Shown: in pieces, positions 48,801-57,542 of the stretch
Numbering within the stretch: the first letter of the stretch is position 1
Layout: the number at the start of each line of letters is the position of its first letter
Source: Sinimarinibacterium flocculans
Lineage (GTDB): Bacteria > Pseudomonadota > Gammaproteobacteria > Nevskiales > Nevskiaceae
Length of the DNA: 64,000 nucleotides
Reading direction: 5' to 3'
Assembly: GCF_003201205.1 (NCBI RefSeq)
Contig: NZ_QICN01000002.1
Coordinates: 47,686 to 111,685 of the forward strand
Translations under genes and position numbers: made by a program
Notes under the pieces: generated by a model
What the model saw: only the letters and a program-made list of their open reading frames with translations
The model's database searches: none
What the model was told of the DNA's origin: nothing

Positions 48801-50032
48801 CAGGGCACCTCCCGGCAGTCGACGTGCTGGCCGCGCTCGACGTCGTAGCGGAACAGCTCCCGGGTCAGCAGCTCGTGCCCGCGCAGACCGAGCACCTCGG
48901 TCACCGACATCACCCGGCGTTCGCCGCCCTTGAGGCGACTGACGTGGACCAGCAGCTGGATCGCCGAGGCGACCTGTCCGCGGAAGGTGACCTCGCTGCC
49001 GGTATAGCCGGCGAAGCCGGCCAGCAGTTCGAGGCGATGCACGGCATCGCGGGTCGAGTTCGCGTGGATCGTCGTCATCGAGCCGTCATGGCCGGTGTTC
49101 ATCGCCTGCAGCATGTCGAGCACCTCGTCGCCGCGGACCTCGCCGACGATGATCCGGTCCGGGCGCATGCGCAGCGCATTGCGCACCAGATCGCGGGCAC
49201 TGACCGCGCGCTCGCCCTCGAGGTTCGGCGGACGCGTTTCCAGACGCACGACGTGGCCGTGGTTGAGCCGCAGCTCGGCGGCGTCCTCGACGGTGATGAT
49301 GCGCTCGTCCGGCGGAATCCACTGCGACAGCAGGTTCAGGAAGGTGGTCTTGCCCGAGCCGGTGCCGCCGACGACGATCAGGTTGGTGCGCTTCTCGACG
49401 CGCTCCTTCAGATAATGCAGTTCGGCCTCGCTGAGCGTGCCGTAGCGCAGCAGGTCGTCGGCGGACAGCGGCTGCTTGCGGAACTTGCGGATCGACAGGC
49501 ACGGGCCGTCGAGCGCGATCGGCGGGATGATCGCATTGACCCGCGAGCCGTCGGGCAGACGCGCGTCGACCATCGGCGTCGACTCGTCGACGCGACGACC
49601 GATCGGCGCGAGGATGCGCTGGATCACGCGGATCACGTGGGCATCGTTGAAGAAGCGCACCGGCGCCGTGTACAGGCGCCCCTCGCGCTCGATGAACACC
49701 GTGGCCGGACCATTGACGACGATGTCGTTGACGCTGTCGTCGTCGATCAGGCCCTGGATCGGGCCGAAACCCATCAGCTCGTCGCGCGCGTCGCGCGCCA
49801 AAGCCTCGGACTCGCGCTGGTTGACCGGCAGGCGCTGCTCGACCACATAGCGGCGCATCTGCTCGGTGACGAAACGGTCGATCTTGACCGCATCCCAGCG
49901 GTCGATATCGAGATCGCGCTCCTCGATCTGCTGGATCAGGTGACGATGGAAGCTGTTCTTGAGCTGCTGGTACTGATCAGACAGCCGGAATCGCGTGATC
50001 TGCGGGTCGGTCGCGGGGGTCGGCGCGTTCAC
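48800..50032 (-). CDS. tadA: Tad pilus assembly ATPase TadA/CpaF
   Basis: 410 residues, GTG start. Secretion ATPase of the VirB11/CpaF class. Walker A 'GGTGSGKT' at 222-229, Asp box around '[15 protein letters not shown]', Walker B '[10 protein letters not shown]' at about 292-301, His box '[14 protein letters not shown]' at 313-326. All elements are intact. It forms the hexameric motor that drives Flp pilin assembly, and by analogy retraction. The N-terminal ~90 residues are the usual CpaF regulatory region. Confidence 0.96.
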   Translation of the reverse strand: MNAPTPATDPQITRFRLSDQYQQLKNSFHRHLIQQIEERDLDIDRWDAVKIDRFVTEQMRRYVVEQRLPVNQRESEALARDARDELMGFGPIQGLIDDDSVNDIVVNGPATVFIEREGRLYTAPVRFFNDAHVIRVIQRILAPIGRRVDESTPMVDARLPDGSRVNAIIPPIALDGPCLSIRKFRKQPLSADDLLRYGTLSEAELHYLKERVEKRTNLIVVGGTGSGKTTFLNLLSQWIPPDERIITVEDAAELRLNHGHVVRLETRPPNLEGERAVSARDLVRNALRMRPDRIIVGEVRGDEVLDMLQAMNTGHDGSMTTIHANSTRDAVHRLELLAGFAGYTGSEVTFRGQVASAIQLLVHVSRLKGGERRVMSVTEVLGLRGHELLTRELFRYDVERGQHVDCREVP

Positions 50033-50045
50033 GGCAGATCCTTGA

Positions 50046-51236
50046 TTACCCGAACAGCCGGCCGAGCAGGCCGGACTGGGCAGGTTCCATCCGCGCGCCG
50101 CCGCCGAGCAGGGTCGCCGACAACCGGCGCACGTCGACGGCGAACGGATCCTTGGGCGCGATCGTGAACATCGATTCCCCGGCGTTCATCGCCTGGATGC
50201 GCGCATTGCCATTGCTGGCCGACAGCGTGCCGAGCATCGGCAGATCGAGAATCTCGGCGAGGTTCTCCGGTTCGAGACCGATGCGACGGCGGTAGTTGTC
50301 GACCACCAGCGCGGTCCGGTCGAGCGGGCAATCCTCGAGACGCAGCGCACGCAGCAGATACTTGCTGTGGCGCGACTTCATGATCGACTGGTCGGTCAGC
50401 AGCACCGAGCGATCTGCCTGGGTGACGATGCCGGCGATGGTCTCCAGCGGCAGGTGGCCGTCGAAACACACGACCACGCAGGCGAACAGGCCGCGAACGA
50501 CCTGCAGCAGCTTGATGAACTCCTCGAAGTTGGCCTGCGGCCGGCCGACCATGTCCTCGGGCAGGCTCAGCAGGTACAGGCCGCTCGCGTGCTTGGCGAA
50601 GGCGGTGTCGATCAGGGTCTGGTCGCAGCGATAGACGTCGTTGATCGCGTCCAGCACGCTGTACGACTGGTTGATGTTCAGGAAGATCGCGGCCGCGCCG
50701 GACGGTGTGGCCATGTCGATCAGCAGCACCGGCTCGCTGTGCGGGAGCATGTCGACCGCGGACAGGGCCAGATGCTCGGCGACGAAGGCTATCGCATCGG
50801 TCGGATGCGCGGCGAACACGCCGAACAGCTGACCCTGCTTCTGCGCGGCGCGCGCGGCGGGCGTGGACCGCCGCAGCAGCTTGGACATCAGCGCCGCGAC
50901 ATCGCCCTCGTCGCGGCGCAACACCAGAAAATCGCGCGCACCGGCGCGCATCGCCGCGAGCACGATGTCCGGATTGCTGTCGGCACCGAGACCGGCGACC
51001 GGCAGATCCGGCATGCGCTCGGCCAGACGCTCCATCATGCTGATGCGGGCATCAAGGGTTCCGGCCTCGAACTGGAAGAACGCGACGTCGACGCGGCCCA
51101 TGATCTGCACCCGCTCGATCAGGTCCTCGGCGTCGAGCGGCCGCACCAGCGAAAACTCCACCCCTTGTCCGGCCGCGTTCTCGAGCCAGCTCAGGTATAC
51201 GGGATCGTCTGCGACGACGACGGCCTGGGTTTTCAT
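50046..51236 (-). CDS. tadZ: Tad localisation protein TadZ/CpaE, degenerate ATPase
   Basis: 396 residues. N-terminal receiver-like domain (about 1-130) followed by a ParA/MinD-like domain. Where CpaE/MinD proteins have the KGGxGKT-type Walker A, this one has 'FGVFAAHPTDAIAFVAEHL' with no Lys, so nucleotide hydrolysis is unlikely. The remainder keeps the fold ('PVLLIDMATPSGAAAIFL', 'ACVVVCFDGHLPLETIAGIVTQADRSVLLTDQS'). TadZ proteins position the Tad machine at the cell pole. Sits between the secretin and tadA genes as usual. Confidence 0.88.
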   Translation of the reverse strand: MKTQAVVVADDPVYLSWLENAAGQGVEFSLVRPLDAEDLIERVQIMGRVDVAFFQFEAGTLDARISMMERLAERMPDLPVAGLGADSNPDIVLAAMRAGARDFLVLRRDEGDVAALMSKLLRRSTPAARAAQKQGQLFGVFAAHPTDAIAFVAEHLALSAVDMLPHSEPVLLIDMATPSGAAAIFLNINQSYSVLDAINDVYRCDQTLIDTAFAKHASGLYLLSLPEDMVGRPQANFEEFIKLLQVVRGLFACVVVCFDGHLPLETIAGIVTQADRSVLLTDQSIMKSRHSKYLLRALRLEDCPLDRTALVVDNYRRRIGLEPENLAEILDLPMLGTLSASNGNARIQAMNAGESMFTIAPKDPFAVDVRRLSATLLGGGARMEPAQSGLLGRLFG

Positions 51237-51335
51237 GATGCGTTCGTCCGATGTTCGACTCGGGCGGATTCTATGGCCTGCGGGCGGCGACCGGGGATCG
51301 ACATGGCGGCTTCCGGTCGTCGCGCAGGCCGACGC

Positions 51336-52697
51336 TCAGCGTGAAAAGCCGCTGTCGAAGTCCCCGCGTTCGAGGAAGATCGTCTGCGCCGCCGACGGCG
51401 CATAGCGGTCGTACTCGGCGCCGGGCAGCTTGGGCAGGGTCGCGCCCCTGGCCAGCGGTCGCACCAGCTGCGGCGTGACCACCATGATCAGCTCGCGGTC
51501 CTGGCGCTGCATGTCGTTTGACTTGAAGAACGCGCCGAGAATCGGGATGTCCCCGAGCCACGGCACCTTGTTGACGTTGTCGGCCAGATTGCTGCTGACC
51601 AGACCGGAGATCACGAAAGTCTCGCCGTCGCCGAGTTCGATCGTGGTCTCGGTGCGCCGCACCGACAGCGCCGGGACCGCAACGCCACCGATCTGGATGC
51701 CGGCCGAGAAATCGAGATCGCTGACTTCGGGCGCGACCTTCATCGCGATGCGATTGCGCGCGAGCACCGTCGGCGAGATCGCCAGGCGCACGCCGAATTC
51801 CTTGTACTGGATCGAGATGCCGCCGGCCGTGGCGCCGCCCTGGCTCACCGGCACCGGGAATTCGCCGCCGGCGAGGTAGGTCGCGGTCTGGCCGCTCATC
51901 GCCAGCAGGCTCGGCTCCGCGAGCACCCGCACCAGACCCTTGCCTTCGAGCAGGCTGATGATGCCGAGCAGGCCGCGGCCCGGATCGGCCAGCACCAGGT
52001 TGAACGCATTCTGGATCGGCAGGCCCTGCAGGAACTCGATGCCTGCGGTCTCGCCCGAATTCTGCTCGACCCCGGACAGGCTGCCCGGCGCGAACAGGCC
52101 GCCGGAATCGCCACCCGAGGCCTTCGACGCATGCAGGCCGTAGCGGCGCAGCGTGCTGCGCCCGACCTCGGCGATCTTGACCGTGGTCATCACCTGGGTT
52201 TCGAGTTCAACCCCGCTGCTGTCGGTCACGGTGCCGGCTTCGGCGAGCGTTCCGGCCTGCGCGGCGCGGCGGTGGGCCAGCAGATTCGGCAGCTTGCCGG
52301 ACACGCTGCGGCCCTGATCGATGGTCGCCTGCGACAGCTCCGGATCGGGACGCGAACGCACGGTCGGATCGACCACCGCACCGACGCGCACCCGGTACGA
52401 ACTCGGCTGCGGCGCGCCGCGGGTCCAGACATGCAGGCTGGTGATGCCCAGGCCCTTGCCGGTGATCAGCAGCTCGCGGCGATTGACCACGGTCACGTCG
52501 GCAATTGCCGGATCGCCGACCGCGACCCGGCTGACGTCGCCGGCAGCGCGATGCAGGCGCTGGGTGCCCAGCTCGACCATCAGTACGGTCGGGTCGGCAC
52601 TCGCCGGCATCGCCGCGATCAGCAGCAGACCCGCCACGCATGCGCGGACCCACGCCCGCGTCCGCTCGATTGCACCCCGTTCGAAAACACGCTTCAT
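51336..52697 (-). CDS. rcpA: Tad pilus outer-membrane secretin RcpA/CpaC
   Basis: 453 residues. Signal peptide ends Ala-Ser-Ala at about 35. An N-terminal pilus-formation domain ('GTQRLHRAAGDVSRVAVGDPAIADVTVVNRRELLITGKG') precedes the secretin domain ('VRVLAEPSLLAMSGQTATYLAGGEFPVPV', 'GVRLAISPTVL', 'DGETFVISGLVSS', 'PILGAFFKS', 'ELIMVVTPQLV'). It should form the outer-membrane pore for the Flp pilus. Between cpaB and tadZ; about 100 bases with no feature separate it from tadZ. Confidence 0.94.
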   Translation of the reverse strand: MKRVFERGAIERTRAWVRACVAGLLLIAAMPASADPTVLMVELGTQRLHRAAGDVSRVAVGDPAIADVTVVNRRELLITGKGLGITSLHVWTRGAPQPSSYRVRVGAVVDPTVRSRPDPELSQATIDQGRSVSGKLPNLLAHRRAAQAGTLAEAGTVTDSSGVELETQVMTTVKIAEVGRSTLRRYGLHASKASGGDSGGLFAPGSLSGVEQNSGETAGIEFLQGLPIQNAFNLVLADPGRGLLGIISLLEGKGLVRVLAEPSLLAMSGQTATYLAGGEFPVPVSQGGATAGGISIQYKEFGVRLAISPTVLARNRIAMKVAPEVSDLDFSAGIQIGGVAVPALSVRRTETTIELGDGETFVISGLVSSNLADNVNKVPWLGDIPILGAFFKSNDMQRQDRELIMVVTPQLVRPLARGATLPKLPGAEYDRYAPSAAQTIFLERGDFDSGFSR

Positions 52698-52707
52698 GTC
52701 GTGGCTC

Positions 52708-53583
52708 TCAGTTGGTGGTGACGATTTCGCGCGCGCCGCCGCGCAGAATCTCGACCCGCGGTCGCGGCCGGTCCTGGCTTGGCGGCTTCAGGCGCCCCAG
52801 CTCGGCCAGGCCGATGGCCTTGTCGGGTGACTTCGCGGAAACCCTGCCCGGGACCTGCGCCTCGCCAGCCGCCTGGGCGACGTCGCCGGCCAGCGGCTCG
52901 GCCTGGCTGTGCAGCGCCAGGCGCAACTCACCGAGGCTCGACCCCAGCATCAGCTTGGTGGTCTGGTCTTCGGCGACGGCGAGCACCGCCGTGCGCTGGC
53001 GTGAACGCTGGTTGTTGTCATCCTGCACGCCCTCGGGCCGATCGATGATCCGCTCCTGGTAGGCCAGCACGCGCGCCCCTTCGAGCAGCACCCGCGACTG
53101 CGGCTGGTCGAGTCCGGTGCCGCCGCGCAGGTACAGCAGCACATCGACGATGTCGCCCGGGCGCACGAAGCCGCCCACCGCAATCACGTCGTTGACTTCG
53201 ACCGAAACCGCCTGGTAACCGGGCGGAATGATCCGGGCGAGGACATTGCCTTCCTTGAAATAGCGCTGGGTCACCGGTGCACCGGCGTCGATGTCGACCA
53301 GCGGCACCTTGTTGACCACATCCTCGATGCTGTCGTACGGATCGGCGGGGACCACCGACACTGGGACCAGGGCGACGGCGTCGCGGGCGATCGGCCGATA
53401 CGCGGCCAGGGGCTTGAGGGCGACGACCGCAAGGGTCTGCTTCACCTCCTGCTGCGCGACCTGCTGCTGGGCCTGCTGCGCCTGCTCGGCATAGTCGCGG
53501 CTGATGCGAAAGCCGACGAAGGCAAGCACGATGGCCAGCAGTACCGCGACCACCGCGACGATTTTCAGCGTGGTGCTGCTCAT
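52708..53583 (-). CDS. cpaB: Tad pilus assembly protein CpaB/RcpC
   Basis: 291 residues. One N-terminal membrane helix (about 7-27), a Gln-rich short coil, then a SAF domain ('LAVVALKPLAAYRPIARDAVALVPVSV', 'VDIDAGAPVTQRYF') and the RcpC/CpaB domain ('VSVEVNDVIAVGGFVRPGDIVDVLLYL'). A periplasmic component that may gate the secretin or bind peptidoglycan. Ten bases before the secretin gene. Confidence 0.93.
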   Translation of the reverse strand: MSSTTLKIVAVVAVLLAIVLAFVGFRISRDYAEQAQQAQQQVAQQEVKQTLAVVALKPLAAYRPIARDAVALVPVSVVPADPYDSIEDVVNKVPLVDIDAGAPVTQRYFKEGNVLARIIPPGYQAVSVEVNDVIAVGGFVRPGDIVDVLLYLRGGTGLDQPQSRVLLEGARVLAYQERIIDRPEGVQDDNNQRSRQRTAVLAVAEDQTTKLMLGSSLGELRLALHSQAEPLAGDVAQAAGEAQVPGRVSAKSPDKAIGLAELGRLKPPSQDRPRPRVEILRGGAREIVTTN

Positions 53584-53620
53584 GGTCAGATTTCTCCCGA
53601 TCCCCAGACGAACCGCCGGC

Positions 53621-54130
53621 TCAGATGCGCACGACCGCGCTCGCGGTCAGGGTATCCGGCAGCGGTGGAACGCTGCCGACAATATAGAGGTTCAACACCG
53701 GGAACAGATGGTTTGGCGCGGCCAGGTCAAAGCGCAGCGTCACCCGCAAGGCATCGCTGTCAGTCGGGCAGTCCTGGGTGCCGGCGGGGCACAGGGTCAC
53801 TTCGACACGCTCGCCACCGGGGCCGGTCACTCGGGCGCGCTGCGACGCCGGCAGCCACGACAGGGCCGACACCGCGGTCGCCCGGACCACCGACTGGCGC
53901 TGGGCGAAGGCATCGGCGATCGTCGGATCGACCGCAACCGCGGCCTCGGCCGCTTCCTGCGCGGCGTAGACGATGGATTGCTTGAGGACGTAGACGTAGG
54001 CGTAGACGATCACGCCGTAGACCAGCAGGAACAGGATCGGGAACACGAACGCGAACTCGACGACCGCGGCCCCGGACTGGTGCCGGCGCGGTCCGTGTTC
54101 ACTGTGTGCCTGTCCGCGTCCTGCGATCAT
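53621..54130 (-). CDS. tadE: TadE-like minor pilin
   Basis: 169 residues from the ATG at 54130. 'RRHQSGAAVVEFAFVFPILFLLVYGVIVYAYVYVL' is the TadE signature: a Gly-Ala cleavage site with Glu at about +5, followed by the hydrophobic helix. A short periplasmic domain with two cysteines follows. TadE-like pseudopilins are processed by TadV and are minor components or initiators of the Flp pilus. No separate TadF was found; tadG lies at the far end of the operon. Confidence 0.9.
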   Translation of the reverse strand: MIAGRGQAHSEHGPRRHQSGAAVVEFAFVFPILFLLVYGVIVYAYVYVLKQSIVYAAQEAAEAAVAVDPTIADAFAQRQSVVRATAVSALSWLPASQRARVTGPGGERVEVTLCPAGTQDCPTDSDALRVTLRFDLAAPNHLFPVLNLYIVGSVPPLPDTLTASAVVRI

Positions 54131-54168
54131 CACGCAACCCCTGGTTGACCCCGAAACCCCGCCCTGCC

Positions 54169-54597
54169 CTACCCGGTCCACAACGGCCCGGCCCACAGGC
54201 GAACGATGAAGCCGGTCGACAGTGCCGCCGCCGCCGGCAGACGATAGCTCGGGCCGAACGACAGGCTCGCGATCACCGACATCACCCCCAGCGCCACGGC
54301 CGCGATCAGCATCGCCTCAACCGCCGCCAGCCCGCCGAGCAGACCGCCGATACAGCCGGCGAGCTTAACGTCTCCGGCGCCGAGCTTGCGCAGCAGCCAG
54401 CCCGGCAGCCAGACCAGCATCCCGATCGCGGCGCCGGCGAGGCTGGCCAGCCAGCCGGCGCCGGTCACCCCGTGGCCCTGCACCAGCAGCAGACCGAGTC
54501 CGGTCAGGGCAGCCGCCACCAGGGTCCAGTTCGGAATCCGCCGTTCGCGGAAATCCCAGACCGAGATGACGGCTGCCCATGCGGCCAGCAAGGGCAT
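54169..54597 (-). CDS. tadV: Prepilin peptidase TadV/CpaA
   Basis: 142-143 residues (ATG at 54597, or the GTG immediately before). A24-type aspartic peptidase with four or five membrane helices. The two catalytic Asp are in 'SVWDFRERRIPN' (about residue 15) and 'KLGAGDVKLAG' (about residue 76, the GxGD motif). It lacks the N-methyltransferase domain, as is normal for TadV. Cleaves Flp, TadE and possibly TadG. Follows flp by about 20 bases. Confidence 0.93.
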   Translation of the reverse strand: MPLLAAWAAVISVWDFRERRIPNWTLVAAALTGLGLLLVQGHGVTGAGWLASLAGAAIGMLVWLPGWLLRKLGAGDVKLAGCIGGLLGGLAAVEAMLIAAVALGVMSVIASLSFGPSYRLPAAAALSTGFIVRLWAGPLWTG

Positions 54598-54615
54598 CAC
54601 GATCGGCAGACGCGA

Positions 54616-54822
54616 TTACGGCGTGCCGGCGTTGTTGACTTCGGTGGCGACTTCGCTGAACAGGCCGCGCAGACCGGCGGTGTCATCGGCGCCGCCGACG
54701 GCAATCAGCACCGCGATCAGCACCACGGCGATCAGGCCGACGATCAGGCCGTACTCGACCGCGCTCGCGCCTTCCTCGTCCTTGAAAAAGGTCTTCAGGT
54801 ATTCGACATAAACGTTCAACAT
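54616..54822 (-). CDS. flp: Flp-family major pilin
   Basis: 68 residues. The prepilin motif Glu-Glu-Gly followed by Ala-Ser-Ala-Val-Glu-Tyr puts cleavage after Gly18, with Glu and Tyr at mature positions 5 and 6, the Flp hallmark. A 22-residue hydrophobic helix follows. The mature pilin would be 50 residues. AGGAG ribosome site seven bases before the ATG. First gene of the Tad operon and the only flp copy in the window. Confidence 0.95.
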   Translation of the reverse strand: MLNVYVEYLKTFFKDEEGASAVEYGLIVGLIAVVLIAVLIAVGGADDTAGLRGLFSEVATEVNNAGTP

Positions 54823-54868
54823 GATGTGCTCCTGTCCATGAGTTCCGGCCCGTACCGACCGTGGACGT

Positions 54869-54897
54869 ACTATGAGAGCCGCTCACGACAGCGTCAA
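54869..54897 (-). promoter_or_regulatory. flp: Sigma70-like promoter of the Tad pilus operon
   Basis: On the minus strand, TTGACG (54892-54897) and CATAGT (54869-54874) are separated by exactly 17 bases. Transcription would start about 40 bases before the flp ATG. No competing gene lies between. This is the best promoter match in the window. Confidence 0.65.
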
Positions 54898-54930
54898 AGC
54901 TGTAAGTCCCGCACATTCCTACCGTTTATC

Positions 54931-54952
54931 GGTCGCGAATCGACTCGCGACC
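54931..54952. promoter_or_regulatory. Perfect inverted repeat upstream of the flp promoter
   Basis: GGTCGCGA at 54931-54938 and TCGCGACC at 54945-54952, with a six-base spacer, about 35 bases upstream of the -35 box. Position suits an activator site for the Tad operon. It could also be a weak terminator for the preceding toxin gene, but there is no T-run. Confidence 0.4.
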
Positions 54953-55059
54953 ATTCACGCCCGCAGGCGCTACCGCTCAGCAAACCTGGCCCGGTGCGCC
55001 GCAAGGCGAGCCGGGAACGGCCCCGCCGCACCACCCGGGCTCCGCAACGCGAAACCGGG

Positions 55060-55803
55060 CTACACCCGAGTCGTTGAGGCAGCCCGGCATGCCTGCAGTC
55101 GGCGCCGCAATGCACGCAACCGCTGTTGCAGGGCCGCGGCGGGCATCGACATCGACAAGGCACCGATGCACCGCTGCAGGTGTCCGGGTCGCTGCCGCAG
55201 ACTTTCCAGCGCACGCAACATGTCGTCGACCGCGGGGTCGCCGTATGCATGCGCGGCCTTGTCCACCGCCGGATGCAGGCGGCGCGGCGGCAGATCCATC
55301 ATCGCCAGGTCGATCGCATCGCGCGAGAAGGTGCTGTCGTCACGCCAGCGATCAGCGTTGGCGAGCAGCTTGCTCGCCGCCAGATCGGTCGTCGTGAGCG
55401 TGGCAACGCCACAGACGACATCGCTACGTCCAGGCAGATCGAGTGCGATCCGCGCTTCCCTGACGATCTCGAACTTGATGCGCGCGCCGTCCACGTCCAG
55501 CGCGGTGCGGATGCCGTACTGATCCGCGCGGACGTCGCGCGCCAGCGCAATGGACGACGCGCCGTCACGGATCAAGGCATCGAGATTGCCGGGACCGGCG
55601 ATCTCCTGGCGCAATTGCCGGTAGCCATCGGCATCGGCAACGAGAAAATCGATGTCCCCCGATTCGCGGTATTCACCATGGCGCAGGGCGATGGCGGTGC
55701 CGCCGCCGAACCAGCATCGACGTGCGCGCAGCCGTTCGGCGTCGAGCGCTTCAAGCACGCGCGCAATACAGCGGTGATGCGACCGCTCAAACACGCAAGC
55801 CAT
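55060..55803 (-). CDS. AbiEii/AbiGii-type nucleotidyltransferase, probable toxin
   Basis: 247 residues from ATG 55803. The nucleotidyltransferase core is 'WFGGGTAIALRHGEYRESGDIDFLVAD': the Gly-Gly-Gly at 33-35 and Asp-x-Asp at 50-52 are the catalytic signature of AbiEii/MenT-like toxins. 'GVATLTTTDLAASKLLANADRWRDD' is the typical second block, and the C-terminus is helical and Arg-rich. These enzymes modify tRNA or other targets with nucleotides and block growth or phage. It overlaps by about 17 bases the XRE regulator gene upstream, the arrangement of a toxin-antitoxin pair. No other defence gene adjoins. Confidence 0.85.
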   Translation of the reverse strand: MACVFERSHHRCIARVLEALDAERLRARRCWFGGGTAIALRHGEYRESGDIDFLVADADGYRQLRQEIAGPGNLDALIRDGASSIALARDVRADQYGIRTALDVDGARIKFEIVREARIALDLPGRSDVVCGVATLTTTDLAASKLLANADRWRDDSTFSRDAIDLAMMDLPPRRLHPAVDKAAHAYGDPAVDDMLRALESLRQRPGHLQRCIGALSMSMPAAALQQRLRALRRRLQACRAASTTRV

Positions 55804-56278
55804 CCGCACCGAAGGTGTCGCGCAAGGCCTCGATCAGCTTGCGCTCTTCAGCGCCAAGAAGATCGGGCTGCAGATGCCGCCAGTTGCGCTCGTACAAGCC
55901 AAGCGCCTCACGCGGCGATACGCTTTGCGCACCGTCACGCACCTGCCAGGCCAGACGGCGAAGCTGGGGGTAGTCGTCAAGACGGATACTCAGGGGCAGC
56001 CAGGCGCCGGATGCGGCTTCCGAATCCGTCTCATGCCCGCCGAAGCGCACGACCAGCCCCAGCACTCGCGTTGCAGCGAGCACCGATCCCCAGGAGACCG
56101 TGATTGCACCCTTCTCCAGGCGGTGCCAGGTCACGCGTGAAATCTGAGCCGCTTCCGCCGCAGCCGCCGCGCTGATACTCAAGACCTTGCGGCGCGCGCG
56201 CAGGGCTCGCCCTAACTCGGCGGCCGTCACTTGATCGCGGGTGGCATCGTCGTCGACGTTGATTCGAGTCATGGGCAT
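55787..56278 (-). CDS. XRE-family regulator, probable antitoxin
   Basis: 163 residues (ATG 56278, or ATG 56272 whose spacing from the GGA site is better). Helix-turn-helix at about 22-75: 'LGRALRARRKVLSISAAAAAEAAQISRVTWHRLEKG'. The C-terminal ~80 residues ('LRRLAWQVRDGAQSVSPREALGLYERNWRHL') are helical, without a known domain, and would be the toxin-binding or sensing part. It lies directly before, and overlaps, the nucleotidyltransferase gene. The upstream DNA has a strong AT-rich promoter with an inverted repeat, consistent with autorepression. Confidence 0.82.
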   Translation of the reverse strand: MPMTRINVDDDATRDQVTAAELGRALRARRKVLSISAAAAAEAAQISRVTWHRLEKGAITVSWGSVLAATRVLGLVVRFGGHETDSEAASGAWLPLSIRLDDYPQLRRLAWQVRDGAQSVSPREALGLYERNWRHLQPDLLGAEERKLIEALRDTFGADGLRV

Positions 56279-56299
56279 GATTCCAAATTATGGATCTAT

Positions 56300-56331
56300 T
56301 AATGTACATATTGGGTATTTAGTACATTATA
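56300..56331 (-). promoter_or_regulatory. Promoter and operator of the XRE/nucleotidyltransferase pair
   Basis: The window's most AT-rich stretch (about 56280-56350). A perfect 8-base inverted repeat, TAATGTAC at 56300-56307 and GTACATTA at 56322-56329, overlaps a consensus -10 box TATAAT read on the minus strand at 56326-56331. A repressor bound to both arms would cover the -10 and start site. The -35 is weak. Autoregulation by the XRE protein is inferred. Confidence 0.6.
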
Positions 56332-56476
56332 AGAAACATATTATGACAATTAACCCGCAAAGCCTGCAACACCGCTGCGTCCCCGCCGACATGCTCACGA
56401 CGATGCATCGCTATTCTCCGCACCGTCCGGAAACAGCCGGCACACCTTGGTTTTCATCCACCCCGTTTCTTCGCCC

Positions 56477-57289
56477 ATGTCCACTTACGTGATCGGCGAC
56501 ATCCAGGGCTGCTGCGACGCCCTGTTGCGCCTGCTTGATCTGTGCCGCTTCGATCCTGCCGCCGACCGTCTGATCTGCGCCGGTGATCTGGTCGCACGCG
56601 GTCCCGATTCGCTCGGCACGCTGCGGCTGGTCCATGGCCTCGGCAATGCTGCGACCGCGGTTCTGGGCAATCACGACCTGCACCTGCTGGCGCTGGCCCA
56701 GGGCATCGGCAAGGCGCGCGACGGTCTCGATGCCGTCGTCGAGGCCGACGACGCCGATGTCCTTCTCGACTGGCTGGCGTCCCGGCCGCTGGCGCTGCAT
56801 CACCTGGCGACCGACACCCTGATCATCCACGCCGGCCTCGCCCCGCAGTGGACCGTCACGCAGGTCGTGGCGCTCGCCGCCGAGGCTCAGGCGGTGTTCG
56901 CAGACCGGCGGCGGCGGCGGGCATTCCTGCCGCACATGTATGGCAATGAGCCGGCACGCTGGCGCGACGACCTGGGCGGTGACGCGCGCATCCGCTTCAT
57001 CGTCAATTGCCTGACCCGGGCGCGCTACTGCACGGCGCTGGGCAAGTTCGAGTTCTCGGAAAAAGGCAGGCCGGGGCGTCAGGCTGACGATTTACTGCCG
57101 TGGTTCGCGGCCCCGGACCGGCGCAGCGCCGGGACCCCGATCGTGTTCGGCCACTGGTCGACGCTCGGGCAGATCGAATGGCCCCGGCATCGCGTCTGGG
57201 GGCTGGATACCGGCTGCGTCTGGGGCGGCCCGCTGACCGCGCTGCGTCTCGAAGACCGGGCCTTGATCCAGGTGCCGTGCAGCGGCTGA
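56477..57289 (+). CDS. apaH: Symmetrical bis(5'-nucleosyl)-tetraphosphatase ApaH
   Basis: 270 residues from ATG 56477. Calcineurin-like phosphoesterase that splits Ap4A into two ADP and also removes Np4 caps from RNA. Motifs: 'YVIGDIQGCCDALLRLL', 'ICAGDLVARGPDSLGTL', 'AVLGNHDLHLLALAQG' and 'IVFGHWSTLGQIEWPRHRVWGLDTGCVWGGPLTALRL', the ApaH C-terminal signature. It stands alone here, 16 kb from rsmA, its usual neighbour, and no apaG is present in the window. Confidence 0.96.
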   Translation: MSTYVIGDIQGCCDALLRLLDLCRFDPAADRLICAGDLVARGPDSLGTLRLVHGLGNAATAVLGNHDLHLLALAQGIGKARDGLDAVVEADDADVLLDWLASRPLALHHLATDTLIIHAGLAPQWTVTQVVALAAEAQAVFADRRRRRAFLPHMYGNEPARWRDDLGGDARIRFIVNCLTRARYCTALGKFEFSEKGRPGRQADDLLPWFAAPDRRSAGTPIVFGHWSTLGQIEWPRHRVWGLDTGCVWGGPLTALRLEDRALIQVPCSG

Positions 57290-57542
57290 GGCTCGTGGCC
57301 ACGTCAGGGTCACCGTGCGCCTTTTTCCGACAGCGGTCCCTGAAAGCGATGGCCACAATATAGGCCAGTCGCTTGTTTCCATGGGGTGAAACTCTGTACC
57401 TTGTGCTGCCAGAGATGTTGTTGACGGTCCCCACGATGGGCATACGCGTTGCATCTCGCGCCCTCCCCCCGCCCGGCACGCAACGCCACGAGCCGGTCAG
57501 CCGCCGCCTCGCGCGGCCGCATCGCATCGTCTCGAAACCGGC

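Noticed and set aside
57427..57450. Promoter for the synthase cluster (TTGACG near 57423-57428)
   Set aside because: The nearest -10-like hexamer is only about 14 bases away and does not match well.
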